A stretch of DNA of 15,626 nt from an uncultured Blautia sp. (GTDB lineage: Bacteria; Bacillota; Clostridia; Lachnospirales; Lachnospiraceae). The stretch is taken from positions 1-15,626 of the forward strand of contig CAMBYR010000019.1 of assembly GCA_945872375.1 (NCBI GenBank), in the 5' to 3' direction. The position numbers were made by a program, and so were the translations under genes. The notes under the pieces were generated by a model. The model saw nothing but the letters and a program-made list of their open reading frames with translations. It ran no database searches and was not told where the DNA came from. Numbering within the stretch: the stretch's first letter is position 1; every line of letters starts with the position of its first letter. Below, piece after piece: positions 8,016 to 14,410 of this stretch.

Positions 8016-8060
8016 AGCGGCTGCTGTGTTTCAAAAAAGCACAGCGGCCGCTTTGTTATT
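8016..8060. terminator. Bidirectional intrinsic terminator between ilvA and the DUF362 gene
   Basis: AGCGGCTGCTGTG (8016-8028) pairs with CACAGCGGCCGCT (8040-8052) as a 13-bp stem with one G-U pair and an 11-base loop. TTGTTATT follows on the + strand. An A-rich run (8003-8014) precedes the stem and reads as a T tract on the minus strand. It can therefore stop both the ilvA transcript and the converging minus-strand gene. Confidence 0.88.
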
Positions 8061-8086
8061 GTGTGTCCGGAACTGAACCTGAATTG

Positions 8087-9196
8087 TTATTTTACTTCAA
8101 TGAGTTCGTATTCATCTGTTCCAAGGCCGATTTTCTTTGCATGTTCGATACAGGATTTCCAGTTTGTGGAAGGAGAAACGGCACCGAAATGATCGTGTCC
8201 TTCATGATCGGATTCTGCCAGAAGGCTTCCCGGAATGACAGGCTGAGCATTGACTGCATCCGCACAGGCCACATCCAGTGCAACCGGGTCAAAGGATGCA
8301 AAGAATCCCACATCCGGAACAATGGCAGCGTCATTTTCAGCATGGCAGTCACAGTACGGGGAAACGTCGATGACCAGAGAAATATGGAAATTCGGACGTC
8401 CGTCGATGACAGCCTTGGAGTATTCGGCGATCTTGCAGTTCAGGATATCATTGGATTCATCTGATGCGGCAAGAACAGCATCTTTGGGACAGACACCGAT
8501 ACATCGTCCGCAGCCGACACATTTCTGGTGATTGATCGATGCTTTTCCTTCCGAAAATTCCGGAGCGTCGTGTGCACAGATTTTTTCACAGCGATGACAT
8601 CCGATGCAGAGCTCCTGATCTACGTGCGGTTTTCCGGCACTGTGCATTTCCATTTTTCCTGCACGGGAGCCGCAGCCCATACCGATATTTTTCAGAGCTC
8701 CGCCGAAGCCGGTAGCCTCATGTCCTTTAAAATGAGAAAGAGAAATAAAAATGTCCGCGTCCATGATGGCACGTCCGATCTTTGCTTCTTTTACGTATTC
8801 GCCGCCTTCTACGGGAACATATTCTTCATCCGTGCCTTTCAGTCCGTCTGCAATGAGAATATGGCAGCCGGTGGAGAATGGAGAATAGCCGTTGGTATAA
8901 GCACTGTCCAGATGATCCAGTGCATTTTTTCTTCCGCCCACATACAGGGTATTGCAGTCCGTAAGGAAGGGTTTGCCGCCCAGCTCCTTTACCACGTCGG
9001 CTACGACCTTTGCGTAATTTGGACGAAGAAAGGCAAGATTTCCCGGTTCTCCGAAATGTATTTTAATGGCAGTATATTTTCCGTTAAAATCGATGCTGTC
9101 AATTCCGGCTTTGTGAATCAGACGATTCAGTTTATTCAGAAGACCGTCATTCAGGTCTGTGCGGAGACTGGTATAATATACTTTTGCTTTTTCCAT
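8087..9196 (-). CDS. DUF362 domain protein with two 4Fe-4S ferredoxin motifs
   Basis: The product has 369 residues. The N-terminal two thirds resemble the DUF362 family: IKIHFGEPGN near residue 44, a KPFLTDCNTLY segment near 75, SHFKGHEATGFGGALKN near 154-170, and a GMGCGSRAGK stretch near 172-181. Two ferredoxin-type motifs follow. The first is C197, C200, C203 and C207; its last cysteine is followed by AHD where a proline is usual. The second is C226, C229, C232 and C236 followed by P, a canonical pattern. An extra CDC pair lies at 282-284. No signal peptide or membrane segment is visible, so it is probably a cytosolic iron-sulfur protein. Its reaction and electron partner are unknown. It is a single-gene unit with its own promoter and an AGGAGG 8 bases from the start codon (complement of 9205-9210). 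Confidence 0.9.
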   Translation of the reverse strand: MEKAKVYYTSLRTDLNDGLLNKLNRLIHKAGIDSIDFNGKYTAIKIHFGEPGNLAFLRPNYAKVVADVVKELGGKPFLTDCNTLYVGGRKNALDHLDSAYTNGYSPFSTGCHILIADGLKGTDEEYVPVEGGEYVKEAKIGRAIMDADIFISLSHFKGHEATGFGGALKNIGMGCGSRAGKMEMHSAGKPHVDQELCIGCHRCEKICAHDAPEFSEGKASINHQKCVGCGRCIGVCPKDAVLAASDESNDILNCKIAEYSKAVIDGRPNFHISLVIDVSPYCDCHAENDAAIVPDVGFFASFDPVALDVACADAVNAQPVIPGSLLAESDHEGHDHFGAVSPSTNWKSCIEHAKKIGLGTDEYELIEVK

Positions 9197-9231
9197 AGTG
9201 AAATCCTCCTGTAATTTGTATTCTATCTCAG

Positions 9232-9260
9232 ATTTTACATGAAATGGGAGATATATGCAA
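9232..9260 (-). promoter_or_regulatory. Candidate promoter for the DUF362 gene
   Basis: Reading the minus strand, TTGCAT (9260 to 9255) is followed after 17 bases by TAAAAT (9237 to 9232). The -10 is a good match and the -35 a weak one. Transcription would begin about 30 bases before the start codon, leaving room for the ribosome binding site. Confidence 0.5.
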
Positions 9261-9289
9261 GGGATTGTTCAAATACAAAGACTTCCCAC

Positions 9290-9318
9290 TTGATTTTCGT
9301 CTTTCTCTGGGTTATATT
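9290..9318 (+). promoter_or_regulatory. Promoter for the BMP-like/phosphoesterase unit
   Basis: TTGATT (9290-9295) and TATATT (9313-9318) are spaced by exactly 17 bases. This gives a leader of about 90 bases before the ATG at 9416. It is divergent from the DUF362 promoter, with 29 bases between the two -35 boxes. A small hairpin, GGTGCG with TGCACC, lies in the leader near 9335-9352. Confidence 0.65.
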
Positions 9319-9403
9319 GAAACTGTTTAACATTGGTGCGTGTAAATGCACCGCCGGAACTAATAGAATTTAGGTAACTGTTCACATGCCATGGATTGAA
9401 AAT

Positions 9404-9409
9404 GGAGGG
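9404..9409 (+). promoter_or_regulatory. Ribosome binding site that sets the start of the BMP-like gene
   Basis: GGAGGG lies 6 bases before the ATG at 9416. The upstream in-frame ATG at 9386 has no such site, so the shorter form of 638 residues is preferred. Confidence 0.8.
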
Positions 9410-9415
9410 TTTGTT

Positions 9416-11332
9416 ATGGACGCCAGAGAAGATTATGCAAAAGCCTGTAAAGCCGGAAAGAGAGAATATCAGTTGTGTCTTATGAGAGGTGTACAGCCTA
9501 CTCTTCAGGTACTGGATGAGATCCTTCCGCCAAAGGGCAGTTATTCCGAAGTCCCCCTGGGACTTGTACAGATTCCCATGAATCAGATCGTTGGAACTGT
9601 GACAGGCGGCAGAAGCAACGCTTTTGCAGCAAACTTTATGCCGATTATTTCCGAAAAATCAGAATTTTTCATGAAATGGGTGAGCCTCTGCAAAAGTCAT
9701 GAGGAAGAGGGAATCCGTGATCCCATCAAGGCCTATGAATATATGAATAAGTACTATGTGCAGGAGGGAAATAAACGTGTCAGTGTTCTGAAATACTTTG
9801 ACGCTGTATCCGTTCCGGGATTTGTGACCAGGATCCTGCCTCCGAAAACAGAGGAAAAGGAAAATATCATCTATTATGAATATGTGGATTTTTATGCTGT
9901 TTCCCGGATCAACTATATCTGGTTTTCCAAAATCGGAGCTTTTCCAAAATTGCAGCAGGCAGTGGGAAAGAAGCCGGATGAACTGTGGACAGATGATGAC
10001 AGACTGAATTTCAGCTCTGTATATACCCGATTTTCATTAGAGTTCGAAGCACAGGGAGGAAAAAAACTGAATATTACCACAGGAGATGCATTCCTGGCGT
10101 TTCTGAACATTTACGGTTATGAGGAGCTTCTGAAAAAGACTACCAATGAGATCAAGGCCCTTGTGGTGAAGAGCTGGGAAGAATTCTCCCTTCGCCAGGA
10201 GGAAGAAACCATTGACCTGAAGATGGATCCGCTGGAGGAAAAGGCACCGCTTTTAAACCGCCTGCTTCCGTTAAGCTCCCCAAAGCTGAAGATCGCGTTT
10301 ATCTATGAAAAAACAACCACCTCCTCTGCCTGGACCTATGCTCATGAGCTGGGAAGACTGCATCTGGAGGATACCTTCCCGGACGAGGTGAAGACCATTT
10401 ATTATGAAAATGTGACCCAGGATACGATTGACGAAACCATCGGGAAAGCCATTAAGGAGAACTGCAATATTATTTTTACCACCACTCCGACTTTTGTGCA
10501 GGCCAGCGTCAGAGCTGCGATCGCAAATCCGTCAGTCCGTATTCTGAACTGTTCTCTGAATACTTCCCATCGGTATATCCGAAACTATTATGCCCGTATG
10601 CATGAGGCAAAATTCCTGATGGGTGCTATTGCCGGAGCCATGACTGAAAATGACAGACTGGGATATCTGGCGGACTATCCGATTCTCGGATCGATTGCCA
10701 ATATCAACGCTTTTGCCCTTGGCGCAAAGATGATCAATCCAAGAGCAAAGGTTTACCTGGAATGGACTTCCAGAAAGAACCGGGACTATACAGAGGCTCT
10801 GAAGGAAAAGGGGGTATCCATCGTTTCCGGAAAGGATATGGTGATCCCCGAAGAGGCTTCCCGTTTCTTTGGCCTTTACAGCATGGAGGACGGCAATCCC
10901 AGAAGTCTTGCCATGCCTCTGTGGCACTGGGGGAAATTTTATGAACGCCTGATCCGTACCATTATGGACGGAACCTGGAAATATGATGACAACAGTGCGG
11001 CAAAGAAAGCCATCAACTACTGGTGGGGAATGTCTGCCGGTGTGATTGACGTGATCTGTTCCCAGAATCTTCCGATCGGAACAAAACGTCTGGTGGATCT
11101 TCTGAAAAAAACCATTATGACGGGAGAATTCAATCCGTTCTCCGGAATTCTTTATTCCCAGAACGGAATCGTGCAGGATGATCCAAACAGAAGTATGGTA
11201 CCCGAGGAAATTGTTACAATGGACTGGCTGGCAGAAAATGTTGTTGGCGATATTCCGGGTATGGATGAACTGCAGGAAGCGGCAAAACCTGTTACCGCCC
11301 AGCAGGGAGTGGAAACACAGACACTCCTGTAA
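9416..11332 (+). CDS. ParB-like/BMP-family fusion protein, apparently cytosolic
   Basis: The product has 638 residues. The C-terminal part (about 290-540) resembles the BMP/PnrA family of nucleoside-binding proteins: LKIAFIYEK at 291-299, a TTTPTF turn near 355-360, an AKFLMGAIAGAMT helix near 398-410, and GYLADYPILGS near 416-426. Family members are normally secreted lipoproteins of ABC importers. Here there is no signal peptide or lipobox, and about 280 residues precede the domain. Part of that extension (about 50-140) looks ParB/sulfiredoxin-like: VPLGLVQIPMNQIVG, then DPIKAYEYMNKYYVQEGNKRVSVLKYF, in which the EGNKR stretch matches the DGNHR-type core. A helical linker follows (about 180-270). 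No permease or ATPase gene is adjacent. It is co-transcribed with a phosphoesterase 30 bases downstream. Function is unknown; an intracellular ligand sensor is one possibility. Domain calls are by eye. Confidence 0.8.
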   Translation: MDAREDYAKACKAGKREYQLCLMRGVQPTLQVLDEILPPKGSYSEVPLGLVQIPMNQIVGTVTGGRSNAFAANFMPIISEKSEFFMKWVSLCKSHEEEGIRDPIKAYEYMNKYYVQEGNKRVSVLKYFDAVSVPGFVTRILPPKTEEKENIIYYEYVDFYAVSRINYIWFSKIGAFPKLQQAVGKKPDELWTDDDRLNFSSVYTRFSLEFEAQGGKKLNITTGDAFLAFLNIYGYEELLKKTTNEIKALVVKSWEEFSLRQEEETIDLKMDPLEEKAPLLNRLLPLSSPKLKIAFIYEKTTTSSAWTYAHELGRLHLEDTFPDEVKTIYYENVTQDTIDETIGKAIKENCNIIFTTTPTFVQASVRAAIANPSVRILNCSLNTSHRYIRNYYARMHEAKFLMGAIAGAMTENDRLGYLADYPILGSIANINAFALGAKMINPRAKVYLEWTSRKNRDYTEALKEKGVSIVSGKDMVIPEEASRFFGLYSMEDGNPRSLAMPLWHWGKFYERLIRTIMDGTWKYDDNSAAKKAINYWWGMSAGVIDVICSQNLPIGTKRLVDLLKKTIMTGEFNPFSGILYSQNGIVQDDPNRSMVPEEIVTMDWLAENVVGDIPGMDELQEAAKPVTAQQGVETQTLL

Positions 11333-11362
11333 AGAACAGGAAAGGCGGCAAAGGGAGGAAGC

Positions 11363-11983
11363 ATGAAGATACTTGTGATTGCAGATGAAGAATCCAAATA
11401 TCTTTGGGATTTTTTTGAAAAAAGCAAGCTGGAAGGAATTGATCTGATTATTTCCTGCGGAGATCTGGATCCCCGTTATCTTTCTTTTCTTACCACATTC
11501 AGTACGGCACCGGTGCTGTATGTGCATGGAAATCATGATGGGAAATACAGCCGGATTCCTCCGGAGGGATGCATTGATATTGAGGATCAGATTTATGTAT
11601 ATGAAGGAATCCGGATTCTGGGGCTTGGAGGTTCCATGCTCTATTCCGGCGGCCCTCATCAGTATACGGAACGTGATATGAAAAAAAGGGTGAGAAAATT
11701 ATGGTTTCAGCTGTTAAGACACGGAGGGTTCGACATTCTGGTCACCCATGCTCCGGCATATCAGTTGAATGACGGAAGAGACCTTCCTCACCAGGGCTTT
11801 CAGGTGTTTCTGACACTGATGGAAAAATACAGGCCGAAATTTTTCCTGCACGGTCATGTACATATGTCCTATGCCTATAAGCAGAAGCGTTATGACAAAT
11901 ACAAGGATACCCATGTGATCAACGCATATGAAAGATGTGTGTTTGATTATGATGATGAAAACCTTCAGGAACACCTGAATTGA
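11363..11983 (+). CDS. Calcineurin-like metallophosphoesterase
   Basis: This 206-residue protein has the order of motifs of the metal-dependent phosphoesterase superfamily: IADEE at 6-10, CGDLDPR at 32-38 (a GDxxxR match), GNHD at 56-59, THAP at 128-131 with H129, and GHVH at 164-167. The first motif is normally DxH; here D8 is followed by E9 and E10, so the usual histidine ligand is replaced by glutamate. There is no signal peptide or membrane segment, so it is probably cytosolic. Substrate is unknown; relatives include phosphodiesterases and nucleotide or protein phosphatases. The start has GGGAGG (11353-11358) just upstream, and the gene follows the BMP-like gene by 30 bases in the same direction, which suggests a shared transcript. 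The ylxM promoter follows at once. Confidence 0.87.
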   Translation: MKILVIADEESKYLWDFFEKSKLEGIDLIISCGDLDPRYLSFLTTFSTAPVLYVHGNHDGKYSRIPPEGCIDIEDQIYVYEGIRILGLGGSMLYSGGPHQYTERDMKKRVRKLWFQLLRHGGFDILVTHAPAYQLNDGRDLPHQGFQVFLTLMEKYRPKFFLHGHVHMSYAYKQKRYDKYKDTHVINAYERCVFDYDDENLQEHLN

Positions 11984-12010
11984 GCAGGAATCTGAAAAAG
12001 TTTTTTATAT

Positions 12011-12034
12011 CTGTCAAGAAAAAATACTTGACAG
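12011..12034 (+). promoter_or_regulatory. Perfect inverted repeat over the -35 box of the ylxM-ffh promoter
   Basis: CTGTCAAG (12011-12018) and CTTGACAG (12027-12034) are exact complements separated by 8 bases. The right arm contains the TTGACA -35 box. No T run follows on either strand, which argues against a terminator. The geometry suits a repressor operator; no binding protein can be named. Confidence 0.45.
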
Positions 12035-12056
12035 CAAATGAGAAATACGATATGAT
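12028..12056 (+). promoter_or_regulatory. Strong sigma-A promoter for ylxM-ffh and downstream genes
   Basis: TTGACA (12028-12033, perfect consensus) and TATGAT (12051-12056, five of six) are spaced by 17 bases. Transcription should start near 12063, so the leader before ylxM would be only about 10 bases. This is the clearest promoter in the window. Confidence 0.85.
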
Positions 12057-12073
12057 ACCCAAGGTGATATCAG

Positions 12074-12397
12074 ATGGAGAATTTTGTAAAGCAGGCATAT
12101 TTATATGATTTTTACGGAGAGCTTCTTACAGAGCGGCAGCGTCAGGTATACAGCAGTGTGGTTCTGGAGGATTATTCTCTCAGTGAGGTTGCGGAGGAAC
12201 TGGAGATCAGCCGTCAGGGTGTTCACGATATGGTTCGCAGATGCAACAGGATTCTGGAGGATTACGAGAAGAAGCTTCATCTGGTGGAAAAATTCCTGAA
12301 CATCCGCAGCCAGGTTCAGCGCATTCATGATCTGGCAGGAAAATATCAGGACGGAGAAATCGCAGCGATTTCCAACGAAATTTTAGAGGAGTTATGA
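12074..12397 (+). CDS. ylxM: YlxM family DNA-binding protein
   Basis: YlxM is a small helix-turn-helix protein encoded beside ffh in Firmicutes and linked to the SRP pathway, where Gram-positive homologues have been reported to associate with SRP components. The 107-residue product has a sigma-70 region-4-like helix-turn-helix at about 35-56 (SLSEVAEELEISRQGVHDMV), preceded by LTERQRQVY, which is typical of the family. The C-terminal half is predicted helical. The ATG at 12074 has AAGGTGAT (12061-12068) 5 bases upstream. If transcription starts near 12063, the ribosome binding site lies at the very 5' end of the mRNA. Its TGA is 3 bases before the ffh start codon, so the two genes are very likely translated in concert. 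Confidence 0.93.
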   Translation: MENFVKQAYLYDFYGELLTERQRQVYSSVVLEDYSLSEVAEELEISRQGVHDMVRRCNRILEDYEKKLHLVEKFLNIRSQVQRIHDLAGKYQDGEIAAISNEILEEL

Positions 12398-12400
12398 TTC

Positions 12401-13750
12401 ATGGCATTTGAAAGCTTAACCGATAAACTTCAGAACGTATTCAAGAAGCTGAGAAGCAAGGGACGCCTGACAGAAGATGATGTAAAAACTGCTCTGAAAG
12501 AGGTCAAGATGGCTCTTCTGGAAGCCGATGTAAATTTCAAGGTGGTAAAGCAGTTTACCAAAGCCGTTCAGGAACGTGCGGTAGGTCAGGATGTTATGAA
12601 CGGACTGAATCCGGGACAGATGGTGATCAAGATCGTCAATGACGAGCTGGTAAACCTGATGGGAAGCGAAACGACAGAGCTTCCGCTGAAACCCGGAAAT
12701 GAAATGACAGTCCTCATGATGGCAGGCCTTCAGGGCGCAGGTAAGACGACTACGGTCGCGAAACTTGCAGGCAAGCTGAAATCCAAAGGAAAACGGCCTC
12801 TTCTGGTGGCATGTGACGTATATCGTCCTGCAGCGATTACCCAGCTTCAGGTGAATGGAGAGAAGCAGGGTGTGGAAGTCTTTTCCATGGGAGACAAGCA
12901 GAGTCCTGTGGACATTGCAAAAGCAGCTTTGGAGCATGCCAGAAACCATCAGCAGAATGTGGTTCTCATCGATACCGCAGGACGACTTCATATTGATGAA
13001 GGAATGATGCAGGAACTTGCAGACATCAAGGAGCAGGTTCACGTGGATGCCACCCTGCTTACTGTGGATGCAATGACAGGCCAGGATGCAGTCAACGTAG
13101 CAAAGACCTTTGCAGAGAAGGTTGGAATTGACGGCGTCATCCTTACAAAGATGGACGGCGATACCAGAGGCGGTGCCGCACTTTCTATCAAGGCAGTGAC
13201 AGGAAAGCCGATTCTGTACGTGGGCATGGGCGAAAAACTTTCCGATCTGGAGCAGTTTTATCCGGAGCGAATGGCTTCCAGAATTCTTGGTATGGGCGAT
13301 GTAATGAGCCTTATTGAAAAGGTGGAAGCATCCGTAGATCAGGAACAGGCCCAGGAAATGCAGAAAAAGCTGAAGAAAATGGACTTCGACTTTAACGATT
13401 ATCTTACCAGTCTTGATCAGATGAACAAGATGGGAGGAATCAGCAGCATTCTGAATATGCTTCCGGGAATGGGCGGAAAAGCCAAAGAACTGGAAAGCAT
13501 GGTAGATGAGAAAGCCATGGAACGGACAAAATCCATTATCCTTTCCATGACACCCCAGGAGCGGAGCAATCCCTCTATTCTCAATGTATCCCGCAAGAGC
13601 CGCATTGCAAAAGGCGCAGGCGTGGATATTGCGGAGGTCAATCGTCTTGTGAAGCAGTTTGAGCAGAGCAGGAAAATGATGAAGCAGATGCCCGGAATGA
13701 TGGGCGGAGGTAAATTCGGTAAAAGGGGCGGCTTTAAGCTTCCTTTTTAA
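12401..13750 (+). CDS. ffh: Signal recognition particle protein Ffh (SRP54)
   Basis: Ffh binds signal sequences emerging from the ribosome and, with SRP RNA, docks on FtsY to bring the complex to the membrane. The 449-residue protein has an N domain (1-95), a GTPase domain with G1 motif GLQGAGKTTT (109-118), the DVYRPAA element (139-145), DTAGRLH (191-197) and TKMDGDTRGG (249-258). The methionine-rich M domain (about 300-435) contains SRKSRIAKGAG (398-408), the RNA-binding helix-turn-helix, and repeated Met-Gly stretches such as LPGMGGK and MPGMMGGG. The ATG at 12401 has AGAGGAG 9 bases upstream, inside the end of ylxM. No SRP RNA gene is visible in the window. All key motifs are present. Confidence 0.98.
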   Translation: MAFESLTDKLQNVFKKLRSKGRLTEDDVKTALKEVKMALLEADVNFKVVKQFTKAVQERAVGQDVMNGLNPGQMVIKIVNDELVNLMGSETTELPLKPGNEMTVLMMAGLQGAGKTTTVAKLAGKLKSKGKRPLLVACDVYRPAAITQLQVNGEKQGVEVFSMGDKQSPVDIAKAALEHARNHQQNVVLIDTAGRLHIDEGMMQELADIKEQVHVDATLLTVDAMTGQDAVNVAKTFAEKVGIDGVILTKMDGDTRGGAALSIKAVTGKPILYVGMGEKLSDLEQFYPERMASRILGMGDVMSLIEKVEASVDQEQAQEMQKKLKKMDFDFNDYLTSLDQMNKMGGISSILNMLPGMGGKAKELESMVDEKAMERTKSIILSMTPQERSNPSILNVSRKSRIAKGAGVDIAEVNRLVKQFEQSRKMMKQMPGMMGGGKFGKRGGFKLPF

Positions 13751-13804
13751 ATAAATTACAAACAATATGAAAAAAGAAATTATAATCATTGGAGGAAAAC
13801 AAAA

Positions 13805-14050
13805 ATGGCAGTAAAAATCAGATTAAGAAGAATGGGACAGAAAAAGGCACCTTTTTATAGAATCGTTGTTGCAGATTCCCGCTGCAAACGTGATGGAAAA
13901 TGCATCGCTGAAATCGGAACCTATGATCCGAACATTGAACCAAGCGCATACAAAGTAGACGAAGAAGCAGCTAAAAAATGGCTCGCTGCTGGCGCTCAGC
14001 CTACAGATGTTGTAGCAAGAATCTTCAAAGAGGCCGGAATCGAAAAATAA
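13805..14050 (+). CDS. rpsP: 30S ribosomal protein bS16
   Basis: bS16 is a small-subunit assembly protein that binds 16S rRNA. The 81-residue product starts MAVKIRLRRMGQKKAPFYRI and contains VVADSR and EIGTYDP, all family hallmarks. The segment CKRDGKCIAEIG (27-38) carries two cysteines, C27 and C33, where as far as I recall many homologues have serine and an aromatic residue; this is a mild oddity. The ATG at 13805 has GGAGG (13791-13795) 9 bases upstream. The 54-base gap after ffh is AT-rich. The position after ffh and before khpA-rimM-trmD is the usual Firmicutes arrangement. Confidence 0.98.
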   Translation: MAVKIRLRRMGQKKAPFYRIVVADSRCKRDGKCIAEIGTYDPNIEPSAYKVDEEAAKKWLAAGAQPTDVVARIFKEAGIEK

Positions 14051-14051
14051 T

Positions 14052-14081
14052 GAAATACCTCAGCAGGTAGGAAGGTATTTC
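14052..14081 (+). other. Hairpin between rpsP and khpA
   Basis: GAAATACCT (14052-14060) and AGGTATTTC (14073-14081) form a perfect 9-bp stem with a 12-base loop, starting one base after the rpsP stop. The following bases are not T-rich, so this is more likely an mRNA-stabilising or processing element than a terminator. Confidence 0.5.
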
Positions 14082-14119
14082 TGTGACGTCCTCATGGGCG
14101 GAAAACAGGGAGGTATGTA

Positions 14120-14350
14120 ATGAAGGATTTGGTAGAAGTAATTGCAAAATCTCTTGTGGAAAACCCGGATGAAGTAGTTGTTACGGAAACCGAGAAAGAA
14201 GATGCCATCATAATTGAACTGAAGGTGGGACCTTCCGATATGGGCAAGGTGATCGGACGTCAGGGCAGAATTGCCAAGGCCATCCGGACCGTTGTAAAGG
14301 CAGCTTCTTCAAAGAGCAGCAAAAAAGTGGTTGTAGATATTCTGCAATGA
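14120..14350 (+). CDS. khpA: KH-domain RNA-binding protein KhpA (YlqC)
   Basis: KhpA is a small single-KH-domain RNA-binding protein; in other Firmicutes it pairs with KhpB (Jag/EloR) and affects cell elongation and RNA metabolism. The 76-residue product has the KH core MGKVIGRQGRIAKAIR (41-56), with the GRQG loop at 46-49 that contacts RNA. It is the normal family length. The ATG at 14120 has GGGAGGT (14108-14114) 5 bases upstream. A two-codon ATG-TAA at 14115-14120 overlaps the region and has no evident role. The gene is flanked by a hairpin before it and a terminator-like hairpin after it, so its level may be set apart from that of rpsP and rimM. KhpB is not in the window. Confidence 0.95.
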   Translation: MKDLVEVIAKSLVENPDEVVVTETEKEDAIIIELKVGPSDMGKVIGRQGRIAKAIRTVVKAASSKSSKKVVVDILQ

Positions 14351-14356
14351 AATAAT

Positions 14357-14390
14357 AACAGGAGCTGTGGATACCATGGCTCCTGTTTTT
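14357..14390 (+). terminator. Terminator-like hairpin (possible attenuator) between khpA and rimM
   Basis: AACAGGAGC (14357-14365) pairs with GCTCCTGTT (14379-14387). The stem continues inward through TGTGG and CCATG (two G-U pairs) to a 3-base ATA loop, giving about 14 bp. Five T (14386-14390) close it, two of them within the stem. It is probably a partial terminator that lowers rimM-trmD expression relative to rpsP and khpA, since no new promoter is visible before rimM. Confidence 0.65.
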
Positions 14391-14410
14391 CACAGAATCA
14401 GGGAGAAAAT

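Noticed and set aside
9265..9278. TTGT-N6-ACAA dyad between the divergent promoters
   Set aside because: Four-base arms are expected by chance in AT-rich DNA. The position is suggestive, but there is no further support.
9386..9415. Upstream ATG for the BMP-like protein adding ten residues
   Set aside because: It has no ribosome binding site, while the ATG at 9416 has GGAGGG at a 6-base spacing. The added residues also do not form a signal peptide.
11964..12006. Terminator after the phosphoesterase gene
   Set aside because: TTCAGG/CCTGAA forms a 6-bp hairpin inside the last codons, but the T run at 12001-12006 is more than 20 bases away. An alternative TTCAG/CTGAA fold has a large internal loop. 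It is too weak to call.
12011..12034. Reading the inverted repeat upstream of ylxM as a terminator
   Set aside because: Neither strand has a T tract after the stem, and the right arm is the -35 box of a strong promoter.
13757..13786. Promoter before rpsP with a perfect TATAAT at 13781-13786
   Set aside because: No acceptable -35 box lies 16-18 bases upstream, and transcription would begin within the rpsP ribosome binding site. The AT-rich gap explains the match.
12416..13789. 457-codon open frame on the minus strand opposite ffh
   Set aside because: It mirrors ffh almost exactly, its translation resembles no family, and ffh itself is certain.
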